The position numbers and the translations under genes are program-made. From an uncultured Kordia sp. (GTDB lineage: Bacteria; Bacteroidota; Bacteroidia; Flavobacteriales; Flavobacteriaceae): a stretch of 64,000 bases of DNA. The notes beneath the pieces were generated by a model. It saw nothing but the letters and a program-made list of their open reading frames with translations, did not search any database and was not told where the DNA came from. Below are positions 26,755 through 35,944 of the stretch, one piece after another. Location of the stretch: positions 682,001 through 746,000 of the forward strand of contig NZ_CANMEZ010000002.1 in assembly GCF_947496985.1 (NCBI RefSeq), read 5' to 3'. The first letter of the stretch is position 1, and every line of letters begins with the position of its first letter.

Positions 26755-28047
26755 ATGAAATACCATCCAATAGACCGTAACTTATTTATAAAGAATAGAA
26801 AAAATTTCATGGCACAGATGAAACCAAGTAGTTTAGCTGTGTTCAATTCAAATGATATTTATCCAATTAGTGCAGATAGCACAATGCCTTTTGAGCAACA
26901 CAGGGATATTTTTTACTTAAGTGGAGTTGATCAGGAAGAAAGTATTTTAGTATTATTTCCTGATTGTCCAAAAGAGAAACATCGCGAAATTTTATTCTTA
27001 AAAGAAACCAACGAGCATATTGCGGTTTGGGAAGGTGAAAAATTGACAAAAGAAGCCGCTTTGGCAACTTCTGGGATTAAAACAGTGTATTGGTTACAAG
27101 ACATGGAAAAAATCATGTTTGAAATTATGACGCAATGTGACACGGTTTACATTAATACCAACGAGCATTATCGTGCCAATGTAGAAACTGAAACACGCGA
27201 AGATCGTTTCACAAAATGGTTAACAGCTAAATATCCTGCACACAGCGTTGCTAAAAGCAATCCTATTTTACAACGACTACGTTCTGTAAAAGATCAAGTT
27301 GAGTTAGATTTAATCCAACAAGCTTGTGAGATTACTAACAAAGGTTTTCGTAGAATTTTAAACTTTGTAAAACCTGGCGTTTGGGAATATGAAATTGAAG
27401 CCGAATTTATGCACGAATTCTTAAGAAATCGTTCTAAAAAGTTTGCATACACACCGATTGTAGCTTCAGGAAACAACGCAAACGTATTACACTATATTGA
27501 AAATAATCAGCAATGCAAAGCAGGCGATTTACTCTTACTTGATGTTGGTGCAGAATATGCAAATTATGCAAGTGATATGACGCGTACTATTCCTGTTTCT
27601 GGACGTTTTACTGAACGTCAAAAAGCAGTATACAATGCGGTAAATCGTGTAAAAAATGATGCTACAAAGATGTTAGTTCCTGGAACTATTTGGGCAGATT
27701 ACCATGTAGAAGTTGGAAAGTTAATGACTTCTGAATTGTTAGGTCTTGGTTTACTAGATAAAGCTGACATACAAAACGAAGATCCAGATTGGCCAGCATA
27801 TAAAAAGTATTTTATGCACGGAACTTCTCACCATATGGGATTAGACACACATGATTACGGAATTTTAACAGAACCAATGCAAGCAAATATGGTGTTCACT
27901 GTGGAGCCAGGGATTTATATTCCAGAAGAAGGTTTTGGAATTCGTTTGGAAGATGATGTCGTAATTCAGGAAACTGAAGAACCATTTAACTTAATGCGTA
28001 ATATTCCTATTGAAGCAGATGAAATTGAAGCGTTGATGAATAAGTAG
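26755..28047 (+). CDS. pepP: Xaa-Pro aminopeptidase (aminopeptidase P)
   Basis: The product has 430 residues, typical for the M24B family, and is cytoplasmic. Residues 1-150 form the non-catalytic domain. The pita-bread domain has dinuclear metal ligands Asp263 (LLDVGAEY), Asp274 (SDMTRT), His359 (HGTSHHMGL), Glu384 (VEPGIY) and Glu399 (IRLEDDV). It removes an N-terminal residue preceding proline. It stands alone, with its own terminator at 28073-28112. Confidence 0.95.
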   Translation: MKYHPIDRNLFIKNRKNFMAQMKPSSLAVFNSNDIYPISADSTMPFEQHRDIFYLSGVDQEESILVLFPDCPKEKHREILFLKETNEHIAVWEGEKLTKEAALATSGIKTVYWLQDMEKIMFEIMTQCDTVYINTNEHYRANVETETREDRFTKWLTAKYPAHSVAKSNPILQRLRSVKDQVELDLIQQACEITNKGFRRILNFVKPGVWEYEIEAEFMHEFLRNRSKKFAYTPIVASGNNANVLHYIENNQQCKAGDLLLLDVGAEYANYASDMTRTIPVSGRFTERQKAVYNAVNRVKNDATKMLVPGTIWADYHVEVGKLMTSELLGLGLLDKADIQNEDPDWPAYKKYFMHGTSHHMGLDTHDYGILTEPMQANMVFTVEPGIYIPEEGFGIRLEDDVVIQETEEPFNLMRNIPIEADEIEALMNK

Positions 28048-28072
28048 TTGTTCTTCATTAAAAAATAAATAC

Positions 28073-28112
28073 AACCCAAGTAATGTTTTCACATACCATT
28101 GCTTGGGTTTTT
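28073..28112 (+). terminator. Rho-independent terminator of pepP
   Basis: aacccaagtaatg (28073-28085) pairs with cattgcttgggtt (28097-28109) with one mismatch and is followed by T's. It starts about 25 bp past the stop codon. Confidence 0.85.
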
Positions 28113-28179
28113 ATATACCCAATATTTGCGCTAATTAAAAGATTCCAAACATGTTAACAATAACTTTTGATAAAAAACA

Positions 28180-28187
28180 TACATTTG
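28180..28187 (+). promoter_or_regulatory. Bacteroidota -7 box for the metalloprotease gene
   Basis: TACATTTG matches TAnnTTTG and lies 25 bp before the ATG at 28213. It supports that ATG over the in-frame upstream ATG at 28189, which would fall at about the predicted transcription start. Confidence 0.5.
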
Positions 28188-28212
28188 TATGTATTCACAT
28201 TATTACCACGCT

Positions 28213-30234
28213 ATGAAAAAAAATTTACTATTTCTATTCTTCTTTTCTTGTATTATTTTATCACATGCACAACAGCAATGTGGACAAGACATTGTACAGC
28301 AACAATTATATGCAACGCATCCTGAATTGCGACCTGAAAATAATCAAGCATACCAAGACTTGGAACGTTTTACAGAAAATTTTCAGGTAAGTCCTTCATT
28401 AACTGAAGATCTCATAGGCGTAGAAGGGTTAACTATTGGAACCGATTACATCATTCCTGTAGTTGTACATGTTATTCATAATAATGGTGTAGAAAACATC
28501 TCAGATGCAGCGGTAGAGAGAGCTATTGAATCGTTAAATATTTTCTTTTCTGGAACTTCTGCATTTGATACAAATATTGATCCAAGTTTCTTAGCAGTCA
28601 GAGGAGCTTTTGATACAAAAAAATTACGATTTGTATTAGCAAAGTTTGATCCGCAAGGAAATCCTACCAATGGAATTGACAGACAGGTAGATGCTTTTTA
28701 CACATTACGAGGAAACAACAATAATATGCGTCAAATTTATCATTGGCCACGTGAAAACTATTTCAATATTTATGTAGTTCGTCAGGCAATTGATGGAAGT
28801 GGAACTTCAGGTTTTGCAACGTTTCCACCTAATGTAGACGGTTCCACTCTTGCCTATTTAGACGGGCATGTAATGTCTGCTTGGGCTTTTGGAGAACATG
28901 ATGAAATGTGGCAAACTTGGTATCATAACTTAGCGCATGAAGTTGGGCATTGGCTAAATGTATATCATATTTGGGCAAATGCTGGAGGAAATGGAAATGA
29001 TGTATATTGTGGTGAAGATGATAGTGTTCTTGACACACCAAATACAAAAGGAAATATTATTAGAGATTTAGATGATTATCCCGGCCAAGGAGCCGTAACA
29101 AATTGTGGAAGTGTAGATAATTTGACCAACATGATGGATTATACAGGCGCAACATATGCCATGTTTACACAAGGACAAAAAACACGTATGGAAGCTGCAC
29201 TAAATTCTACAGTTGCTGATAGAAACAACTTGTGGTCTATTGATAATGTTTTAACCACCTTATACGGTTGTACTTCAGGATTAGATACGGATCTTGATAA
29301 TATTCCTGATGCTTGTGATGAGTGTCCAAACGACATTAACAATGATAGTGATGGCGATGGTATTTGCGACAGTTTAGATCAATGTCCTGGTTACCCAGAT
29401 GTAAATTTAGACGCCAATCCTAACCAAAATGATGCCTGTGACACCTTACTTCCAATCATTGATTTTAGCAATGAAACTATTTTAATATATGATGTTGTAC
29501 AAGATCGCGGTGTGCATGCTATATATGATAATGGCGCAACATTGCACTTATCCGTAAATGCATGGAAAGCTATTGAAATCAATTATAATTTTACATCAAA
29601 TACAGTTATTGAATTCGATTTTATGAGTACCATTGAAGGAGAAATTCATTATATCGGAATTGATGATGACTTAACACTAGATCCTCTTCTTGCCTATAAG
29701 ATTTTTGGAACACAAGATGTGAGTGGTTCAACTGCATTCAACAGCGATTTTAATACATATACAGACACTGATAAATACGCATACAAACATTATTCAATTC
29801 CAATTGGGCAATTATATAATGGAACTGCGCAGTATTTATTCTTCTCAGCCGATAATGATAACTTTAACGAAGCATGGACTTCAGGAAATAACTATCCTGG
29901 TGGCGGAAGTTATAACAATGGAACTTCATTTTATAGAAATGTAAAAATTTATGAGAACACCGTTTTATCAACTGTAGAATTTCCTGAGTTGAATACACAA
30001 ATTTCTATGTACCCAAATCCTGTTCAGAATGAAATTACTTTTTCTACAACAAACGGAGTCGTATTAAAAAGTATTTCTATTGTTGATATGAATGGAAAAG
30101 CTATTAAAACTATATCTCTAAAAAACCAAGTTCAAAACACAGTAGCTATAGATGATTTATCTAGTGGTGTTTATTTCGTGAACATTCGTTCTGACAAAGG
30201 AGAAATTGCTACTAAAAAATTAATCAAATTATAA
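28213..30234 (+). CDS. T9SS-secreted M43-type zinc metalloprotease
   Basis: The product has 673 residues from the ATG that begins the signal peptide (MKKNLLFLFFFSCIILSHA). After a propeptide comes a pappalysin-like (M43) catalytic domain with LAHEVGHWLNVYH (zinc ligands His242, His246 and His252, and base Glu243) and a downstream Met-turn NMMDYTG. Then follow a Cys/Asp-rich thrombospondin type 3-like calcium segment (DSDGDGICDSLDQCP), a beta-sandwich, and a T9SS sorting domain (MYPNPVQN ... KKLIKL). It is an extracellular endopeptidase. The promoter box at 28180 and the terminator at 30257 mark a single-gene transcript. Confidence 0.9.
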   Translation: MKKNLLFLFFFSCIILSHAQQQCGQDIVQQQLYATHPELRPENNQAYQDLERFTENFQVSPSLTEDLIGVEGLTIGTDYIIPVVVHVIHNNGVENISDAAVERAIESLNIFFSGTSAFDTNIDPSFLAVRGAFDTKKLRFVLAKFDPQGNPTNGIDRQVDAFYTLRGNNNNMRQIYHWPRENYFNIYVVRQAIDGSGTSGFATFPPNVDGSTLAYLDGHVMSAWAFGEHDEMWQTWYHNLAHEVGHWLNVYHIWANAGGNGNDVYCGEDDSVLDTPNTKGNIIRDLDDYPGQGAVTNCGSVDNLTNMMDYTGATYAMFTQGQKTRMEAALNSTVADRNNLWSIDNVLTTLYGCTSGLDTDLDNIPDACDECPNDINNDSDGDGICDSLDQCPGYPDVNLDANPNQNDACDTLLPIIDFSNETILIYDVVQDRGVHAIYDNGATLHLSVNAWKAIEINYNFTSNTVIEFDFMSTIEGEIHYIGIDDDLTLDPLLAYKIFGTQDVSGSTAFNSDFNTYTDTDKYAYKHYSIPIGQLYNGTAQYLFFSADNDNFNEAWTSGNNYPGGGSYNNGTSFYRNVKIYENTVLSTVEFPELNTQISMYPNPVQNEITFSTTNGVVLKSISIVDMNGKAIKTISLKNQVQNTVAIDDLSSGVYFVNIRSDKGEIATKKLIKL

Positions 30235-30256
30235 ATTTTCATACAATAGCGAATAC

Positions 30257-30290
30257 ATAAAAAAAGCACGCTCTTAGAGTGTGCTTTTTT
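30257..30290 (+). terminator. Bidirectional Rho-independent terminator
   Basis: An A-run, the stem gcacgctc/gagtgtgc with a short loop, and a T-run of six lie between the convergent genes ending at 30234 and 30320. The A and T runs on both sides allow it to work in both directions. Confidence 0.9.
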
Positions 30291-30319
30291 ACTATCAATC
30301 ATGAAAAAAACAGTAGTAT

Positions 30320-30700
30320 TTATTCTACTACTAAAGTATATTGAGGTGTTGGGTTTAAGGGACAAAAGTATACATAAGTACCTTTTGTAAGCTTTACTTC
30401 TTTCGAATGTCCAGTTGTGTTATTTTTTACAACTTCTGTTACATATGCGTTTTTAATATGGTTTGCCGCATCCGTTTTCCCTTTTGGTGCTAACACAAAT
30501 CCTACATCATGTCCAACATTTGTGTTTTCAATTTCGAAAACATACGTTCCTTCTGAAAGTGTAATAGATTTTTGAGTGAACTCTCCTTTTGTTTGTTGTA
30601 AAGAAACCGTTTTCACATCTTTCTTCATCATTTTGTTTTGCGCTTGTGTAGTCATTGAAAATCCTACGAATAATACTAAAATTGCAATTAATTTTTTCAT
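30320..30700 (-). CDS. Exported cupredoxin-like protein
   Basis: The product has 126 residues, including a signal peptide (MKKLIAILVLFVGFSMTTQA). The beta-sandwich resembles a cupredoxin: SEGTYVFEIENTNVGHDVGF contains His64, and GTYVYFCPLNPTPQY contains Cys113, in the places of the first His and the Cys copper ligands. The usual second His and Met after the Cys are absent, so a classical type 1 copper site is unlikely. It is the last gene of a minus-strand set with the NTF2-like, AhpD-like and AraC genes. Confidence 0.75.
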   Translation of the reverse strand: MKKLIAILVLFVGFSMTTQAQNKMMKKDVKTVSLQQTKGEFTQKSITLSEGTYVFEIENTNVGHDVGFVLAPKGKTDAANHIKNAYVTEVVKNNTTGHSKEVKLTKGTYVYFCPLNPTPQYTLVVE

Positions 30701-30769
30701 CTTTTTAATTCTTTTAAAATTTATATTTGTGTAATTATTGAATTATATTCAAGTTTTTAATGCTGTTTT

Positions 30770-31126
30770 TTATGCGTGATAATAACGTTCTCTGTATATT
30801 TTTCCATCTTTCCATTCCGTAGCAACTGCTTGCTCAGAAAGCATAGTACTTCCGTCTTTTAGCTTCAATTCCATTTCCGCAGTATAAAAAGAGTGATTTC
30901 CATTTACCGCAAGATTCTTTACATCATATCTTACAAATTCTTCTAACTGATTGTTAATGAAATCATGTTCAAAATCAACATTAAATTTTTTCCCTTTTTT
31001 AGGTGCTCCATTAGCTTCTCTTAACTCTACTTCATCATGTAAATATGTTTCCATTGCTTCAATAAAAGCTCCTTTTGCTAAAAGTTCATGAACGTGTTTT
31101 AAATTATTTTTTACTTGGTTTTCCAT
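30770..31126 (-). CDS. NTF2-like/SnoaL-like protein
   Basis: The product has 118 residues and is cytoplasmic. An N-terminal helix (LKHVHELLAKGAFIEAMETY) and curved-sheet strands ending in EWKDGKIYRERYYH match the SnoaL-like NTF2 fold. It may bind or isomerise a small molecule; the substrate is unknown. The gap is 69 bp to the cupredoxin-like gene and about 90 bp from the AhpD-like gene. All run in the same direction and are probably coexpressed under the AraC regulator at 32289, which is inference. Confidence 0.75.
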   Translation of the reverse strand: MENQVKNNLKHVHELLAKGAFIEAMETYLHDEVELREANGAPKKGKKFNVDFEHDFINNQLEEFVRYDVKNLAVNGNHSFYTAEMELKLKDGSTMLSEQAVATEWKDGKIYRERYYHA

Positions 31127-31217
31127 AATTGATCTGTTTTTAGTGTTATTGATTATTTAAAAGCGAACTCCTGAATTCCATTATTACAACTCAGGAAATT
31201 CACTTTTTTATTTGATA

Positions 31218-31775
31218 TTACTGTGTTACTGTAAATTTTCCAGCTTCAACACTTGGGAAATCTACTTCTGTTTCTGCAATGTGATTTACATAATTTGTCA
31301 ATGTATTTGAAACTACATTCAATACAATCTCCAAAATATCACCATCATTATATCCAGCTGCTTTTGCTGCTGTAATTTCATCACCTGAAACTTGTCCTCT
31401 ATTTTTTGTTACGCTTTGTGCAAATTGTAAACCAGCTTGTACTTTAGCATCACTTGCTAATCCTTTACGACTTGCCTCTGTTTGCTCTTCTGTCAATCCG
31501 TTCATTTTTCCAATTGCTGTATGTGCAGACAAGCAATAGTTACATGTATTTTCTTCCGCGATTGCTAATGCTAATTGCTCTCTGAATTTGTTACTAAAGT
31601 TTCCACTTGCAGTTAATTCTCCTAAACTTAAGTACGTTTGTAATGTTGCTGGAGAGTTTCCAAAAACTTTGATAAGGTTTGGAATAAATCCTAGTTTCTT
31701 TTGAACTGCGTCAAATAACTCTTTTGATTTTCCTGTTGTTGTTTCTGGGTTTAATGTTTCAATTCGTGTACTCAT
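31218..31775 (-). CDS. AhpD/carboxymuconolactone-decarboxylase-type peroxidase-like protein
   Basis: The product has 185 residues and is all-helical. The redox motif ENTCNYCLSAH (Cys78, Cys81, His85) matches the C-x-x-C-x3-H active site of AhpD-like alkylhydroperoxidases. These reduce organic peroxides using an electron donor such as a thioredoxin or lipoylated protein. The size and spacing fit the peroxidase-related family. It lies just downstream of the 32-residue CxxC peptide gene and in the same unit as the NTF2-like gene, suggesting an oxidative or electrophile stress response (inference). Confidence 0.88.
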   Translation of the reverse strand: MSTRIETLNPETTTGKSKELFDAVQKKLGFIPNLIKVFGNSPATLQTYLSLGELTASGNFSNKFREQLALAIAEENTCNYCLSAHTAIGKMNGLTEEQTEASRKGLASDAKVQAGLQFAQSVTKNRGQVSGDEITAAKAAGYNDGDILEIVLNVVSNTLTNYVNHIAETEVDFPSVEAGKFTVTQ

Positions 31776-31853
31776 AATTTCTATAATTTTTTAGTTTTTT
31801 ATTCCCGTATAAACAGGAATCTATTGTTTGTTTTGTTTTAATTTTTTAATAAT

Positions 31854-31952
31854 TTAATTTTTGCATTCGCAGATTTTTCTCTCTGGGTATTGCTCGTCGT
31901 ATTCTTGATATCCCCAGCAATTTGGGCATGTAGTATTTTGTGTATCGCTCAT
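31854..31952 (-). CDS. 32-residue CxxC...CxC mini-protein
   Basis: A complete minus-strand ORF runs from ATG (31950-31952) to TAA (31854). Its product starts MSDTQNTTCPNCWGYQEYDE and ends ERKICECKN. Four cysteines (9, 12, 28 and 30) in CPNC and CEC form a plausible minimal zinc knuckle. Its position, 78 bp upstream of the AhpD-like gene and on the same strand, suggests coexpression. I cannot name a family, and the function is unknown. The dense, spaced Cys pattern argues that this is a real gene. Confidence 0.65.
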   Translation of the reverse strand: MSDTQNTTCPNCWGYQEYDEQYPERKICECKN

Positions 31953-32288
31953 AATTCTTTTGGTTTGTTTTCGACTTCGCTCAAACTGTAACTTTTAGCT
32001 TCATATTAAACGTTGCCGAAACGTTGATTTCTAATTACAGTACAAAGATGCGGCGGAAAGACATGCCAGAAAATGGACAAAAGTTCCTAAGAATTGGACA
32101 AATGGGAATTAGATGCTTAGATGGCTGAATTTATTAGCTTTTTAGACGCGCTAGACTTTCGGATTATTAGATAAAAAGACAATGAAGTAGTTCTCGACTG
32201 CACTCGAACTGACGTTCTGAAATGCTAGATTATAAATGTTGAATTTTAATGTAAGAGTATTTTAAGAATATACGCGAAGCGATCCAAA
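31953..32288. other. Intergenic region with two dispersed repeats
   Basis: There is no further gene. Copies of the TTCGACTGCGCTCAA repeat lie at 31969-31990 (ttttcgacttcgctcaaact) and 32191-32213 (ttctcgactgcactcgaact). The promoter of the 31952-30320 gene set should lie here, but no TAnnTTTG box is evident on the minus strand. Confidence 0.5.
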
Positions 32289-33134
32289 CTACTTCTTATA
32301 CTCAGCTTTAAAGTTTAGTGGAGATTTCTGAATAGCTTTGGTAAAGAAACGTGTAAAATATGCCGGATCGTTAAATCCCAACTCAAAAGCTATTTCTTTT
32401 ACAGATTGTTCTGAATATAACAATTGGCGTTTGGCTTCTAAGATGATTCTATTCTTTATAAAATCGCTTGGCGTTGTCGTTCCAAGTTTTTGAAAATGCT
32501 TGGAAATTGATTTTGGAGAAATTCCTAAACGATCTGCATACGCAGAAACCGAATGCATTTTCTTGAAATTTTGTTCCACCAATACACTAAAATCTTTGTA
32601 AAGTTTAGTTTCTATTTCTTCTTTTACAACAAAATCTTCCTTCTTTACACGAACAGAATGAATTATAAATTGTTTCAGGTATGTTTGCAACATATCATAC
32701 TGCCCTGAATTTTCACTATTGAATTCTTCAATTAAATCTTCTAACAGAAAACTCAAGCGTTGTATATCTTTTGGTTTTGGAATCACAAAAGGCGTATCGT
32801 ATACATTATTAAACAAGACACCATTACATGAAATTTCTTTATCATGGGTTTGAATACAATAAAAATCACGTTTAAACGAAAGTTTATAGGCTTCCTTAAT
32901 CTTTTCCGAACTTACTGAGAAAACCTGTCCTGGCGACAAAAAGAAGATAATATTTCCATCAAATGTATATTCTTCAAAATCGATATGATAGGTTCCTTTT
33001 CCTTCTTTAATCCAGTAAATCGTATAAGAATCAACTTGTTCAGGCTTATTGACAACACAAGCTTTTTCAAACTGCACAACACTTAATGAAAATGTATCTT
33101 GATAGGTATATGTTGTAATATCTTGAACTGCCAT
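32289..33134 (-). CDS. AraC-family transcriptional regulator
   Basis: The product has 281 residues. The N-terminal cupin-like ligand domain (about 15-150; YWIKEGKGTYHIDFEEYTF) precedes a double helix-turn-helix at about 185-281 (YADRLGISPKSISKHFQKL; then VKEIAFELGFNDPAYFTRFF). It is probably the regulator of the redox gene set downstream on the same strand. A hairpin agtagt...actact (about 33186-33205) lies upstream of its start. Confidence 0.9.
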   Translation of the reverse strand: MAVQDITTYTYQDTFSLSVVQFEKACVVNKPEQVDSYTIYWIKEGKGTYHIDFEEYTFDGNIIFFLSPGQVFSVSSEKIKEAYKLSFKRDFYCIQTHDKEISCNGVLFNNVYDTPFVIPKPKDIQRLSFLLEDLIEEFNSENSGQYDMLQTYLKQFIIHSVRVKKEDFVVKEEIETKLYKDFSVLVEQNFKKMHSVSAYADRLGISPKSISKHFQKLGTTTPSDFIKNRIILEAKRQLLYSEQSVKEIAFELGFNDPAYFTRFFTKAIQKSPLNFKAEYKK

Positions 33135-33269
33135 GAATGCTTGTTTCTTTGGTGTAATATATAACTTTTTCTTTGGTCGTAAAAAGTAGTGTTTGTTTAC
33201 TACTAAATATATGTTTTATCATTCCAGAAAAAGCCGTAATCTATTTCATAAAAAGTGGATTCTGAATCA

Positions 33270-33290
33270 CACTTCGACAATGCTCAGTAT
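33270..33290. repeat. Copy of the dispersed TTCGACTGCGCTCAA repeat
   Basis: acttcgacaatgctcagta matches the consensus at most positions. It lies in the gap between the AraC gene and the end of abiH. Confidence 0.4.
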
Positions 33291-33310
33291 AAAAGTGCAG
33301 AATGATAACT

Positions 33311-34432
33311 TTACTCCTTCTTCGGCAACTTAATCTGTGGCATGGGTTCACACAAGGTTTTCTCTACGATTTTAGTACGCATGAGTTTCTTATCATTAAA
33401 ATGTCTGGAAATATTTTGAATAATTTCTGTATAGTTATCAGTTCCATCATACTTTCTATGATAAAAGACTTTTATGGAACGGCAATTATCGTGTTCAAAA
33501 ATAGTATTCAACAAGGTTCTATCTGACAAACCACAAGAATGTCCCATGATAATGACTTGAAACTTTTCAGAATCTATATACCGTAATACATCTTTATAAT
33601 TGGAGTTTTGCACATATTGAAACGATTTAAAATACCGTAAATATTCATTATCATTTATATTCTCAATCAACTTATAATCATCGTCCATTTCGTCTCCAAA
33701 ACCGAAATTCATACCCTTTACTAGTTTCCCGTGGATATGTGTTAATTTAATATTCTGATACTTATAATTAGGATTAAAATACTTCTGAAAAGTCGAAGTG
33801 TAATTAAAGTTAATAATTCTTATTTGTTCATTAAGAGATGTTTTTAATACTTCATTGAATTCTGAACAATTAGGATTATTTTCATAATTAAAATCATATC
33901 TTTTCATCACATTGTTTTTTAAATAGGATCTTAATAATTTTTTGACTTGATCAAACTCATCATTTAATTTTAATACTTTCTCTCTTTTCTGTCTAATACT
34001 TAAATTTACATCTTTACATATATATTTTAACTCTTTATAGTATTCATCTTCTACATCTACCCAGTTTTGAATAGATTTTATTTCATTTAACTTTTTAAAA
34101 AACTCACTCTTAAATTTGAATAGCTCTATCTCTTTTAGAAAACCTGTATTAGTATCTTTTATAGACACAATATACGTTTTGTGATCTTCTCTATTATAAT
34201 TATTCTTATTCATATATTTAATGATACTGAATCTAAAATCATCAAAATTACTTATAGTTTGTTCATCAAAAAAACCATCATAATATGAATCAACATACAC
34301 TACTTTACTAACCAACCTGTCTCTTTTATTCTTCTTCAAATTACGCCAAAAAGCATCTATAAAATGGTTGTACGAAGTTGGCAATCCGTGTGCTAAGTCA
34401 AAACCGTTTCCAGCTATAATGAGTTTGTTCAT
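33311..34432 (-). CDS. AbiH-family abortive infection protein
   Basis: The product has 373 residues and is cytoplasmic. It begins with the hallmark MNKLIIAGNGFDLAHGLPTS of AbiH-like proteins, a Rossmann-like first strand and loop. Later motifs are NFNYTSTF, THIHGKL and GHSCGLSDRTLL, all family-typical. AbiH was described as a lactococcal phage abortive-infection protein, and single-gene function is usual; the mechanism is unresolved. It stands alone between two copies of the dispersed repeat (33270 and 34479), which may reflect insertion. Confidence 0.85.
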   Translation of the reverse strand: MNKLIIAGNGFDLAHGLPTSYNHFIDAFWRNLKKNKRDRLVSKVVYVDSYYDGFFDEQTISNFDDFRFSIIKYMNKNNYNREDHKTYIVSIKDTNTGFLKEIELFKFKSEFFKKLNEIKSIQNWVDVEDEYYKELKYICKDVNLSIRQKREKVLKLNDEFDQVKKLLRSYLKNNVMKRYDFNYENNPNCSEFNEVLKTSLNEQIRIINFNYTSTFQKYFNPNYKYQNIKLTHIHGKLVKGMNFGFGDEMDDDYKLIENINDNEYLRYFKSFQYVQNSNYKDVLRYIDSEKFQVIIMGHSCGLSDRTLLNTIFEHDNCRSIKVFYHRKYDGTDNYTEIIQNISRHFNDKKLMRTKIVEKTLCEPMPQIKLPKKE

Positions 34433-34478
34433 ATTTACATAATTTAATTACAACTTTCATTTTCTTTGCATGCCCAAC

Positions 34479-34500
34479 ATTTCGACTGCGCTCAATGTGA
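34479..34500. repeat. Best copy of the dispersed intergenic repeat
   Basis: atttcgactgcgctcaatgt followed by ga is the copy closest to the window consensus TTCGACTGCGCTCAATGTGA. It is in the 219-bp gap between abiH and brnQ, which otherwise shows nothing. Confidence 0.5.
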
Positions 34501-34651
34501 CAAGCACGAAACAAAAGAAAAAGTATTGATTTTGTAAATTAAGTAAAATCTGTAAGAATTTTATTTTAAAGCACTAAAATTTATGTGCTAACAACACAGC
34601 CATACCAAAGCCAAGTGTGACCGACAATCTAAAAAAGCATAGCAATCTAAA

Positions 34652-35944
34652 TTACCTACTTCGCTGATACGCCACAACACCAATAAACGCTAAAACAGAA
34701 GGCAAAACCCAAGCAAAATCTAGGGTTCCTAACGGAATAACTTCACGAAGTGTTTTTAAGAATACGTTTTCTGGAAAGAAATGCGCAAACATATCCAACA
34801 CTCCAAAGATAAAAGTGACTAAAACCACGACTCTAAATGCTAACGGAGTTGCTAGCTTTTGAGATATTACATTTAAAAAGATCAATACTATTGCAATTGG
34901 ATAAATGAATTTCAATACAGGAATTGCTACAATAATAATATAATGAAAGTCTAATTGTCCAACTAAAATTCCTATCAAACATGCAACAATTGCTGTGATT
35001 ATGTATGCTTGTTGTGAATTATTAAATAAACTTTTGAAATAATCTGAGGTTCCTGTAGTGATTCCGACAGCAGTTGTAAAACATGCCAACGCTACCAATA
35101 CACTTAAAAAGGCAGTTCCAATGTTTCCTAGGGTTGCCAAACTAATCCCACGTAATAACGTAGCACGTTTCATATCGCCACTCATGGTAGATTCAAGAGC
35201 AACTTCACTACTGAAATACGACCCTAGAATTATCAATCCTGCATAGATAGCGAACAATCCAAAACCAGCAATCCAACCTGATTTTGCTATGAGTTTTTTC
35301 TTTTCTTCAAAAGAATCGTGTCCTTTTAAGTTTAACGAAATGATGATAACACCACCAATAACGATTGCACCAATTGCATCAAAAGTTTGATAACCTTCTT
35401 TTAAACCAATTACGATAGGTGACATATTTAAACTTGCAGCAGTAAGGTCAGCATGTGGCATCGATAAACCAATACTGATAATTGCTACTAGGATTAATAC
35501 AATTAATGGTGTTAAGAATTTTCCAATAAAATTGAGAATCTTTGATCTATTCAACACAAAAACTAATACCAATGCAAAGTATATTGTACTTGTTAATAAA
35601 GCACTTGTTCCAAAGTTGGGAAATATAGAAATTTCGTGTGTAGCTGCTGCCGTTCTAGGAGATGGAATTGCCACAGAAATTACATAAATAATAATACAAA
35701 ATACACTACTAAAGAGCGGAGATACTTTTTTTCCAAAATCATACATCGAACCTTGTAAACGTGCATGTGCTAAAATTCCAAAGATTGGAATAACTACTGC
35801 TGTTACTATAAATCCGAGTGTAACCCAAAACCATTGATCCGTTGCTTGATATCCTAATAATGGTGGCAATAATAGATTTCCTGCTCCAAAGAACATAGAA
35901 AACAAGGCAAAAGCAGTTACAAAGAGTTCTTTATTTTCTGACAC
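34652..35944 (-). CDS. brnQ: Branched-chain amino acid transporter (LIVCS family)
   Basis: The product has 430 residues with about 12 membrane helices. The N-terminus FALFSMFFGAGNLLLPP is the family signature. IPSPRTAAATHE and a central VIGGVIIISLNLKGHDSFEEKK loop are typical of BrnQ. It imports leucine, isoleucine and valine, driven by sodium or proton gradients. Its start overlaps the end of the membrane protein at 35931 by 14 bp, so the two are translationally coupled. Confidence 0.92.
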   Translation of the reverse strand: MSENKELFVTAFALFSMFFGAGNLLLPPLLGYQATDQWFWVTLGFIVTAVVIPIFGILAHARLQGSMYDFGKKVSPLFSSVFCIIIYVISVAIPSPRTAAATHEISIFPNFGTSALLTSTIYFALVLVFVLNRSKILNFIGKFLTPLIVLILVAIISIGLSMPHADLTAASLNMSPIVIGLKEGYQTFDAIGAIVIGGVIIISLNLKGHDSFEEKKKLIAKSGWIAGFGLFAIYAGLIILGSYFSSEVALESTMSGDMKRATLLRGISLATLGNIGTAFLSVLVALACFTTAVGITTGTSDYFKSLFNNSQQAYIITAIVACLIGILVGQLDFHYIIIVAIPVLKFIYPIAIVLIFLNVISQKLATPLAFRVVVLVTFIFGVLDMFAHFFPENVFLKTLREVIPLGTLDFAWVLPSVLAFIGVVAYQRSR

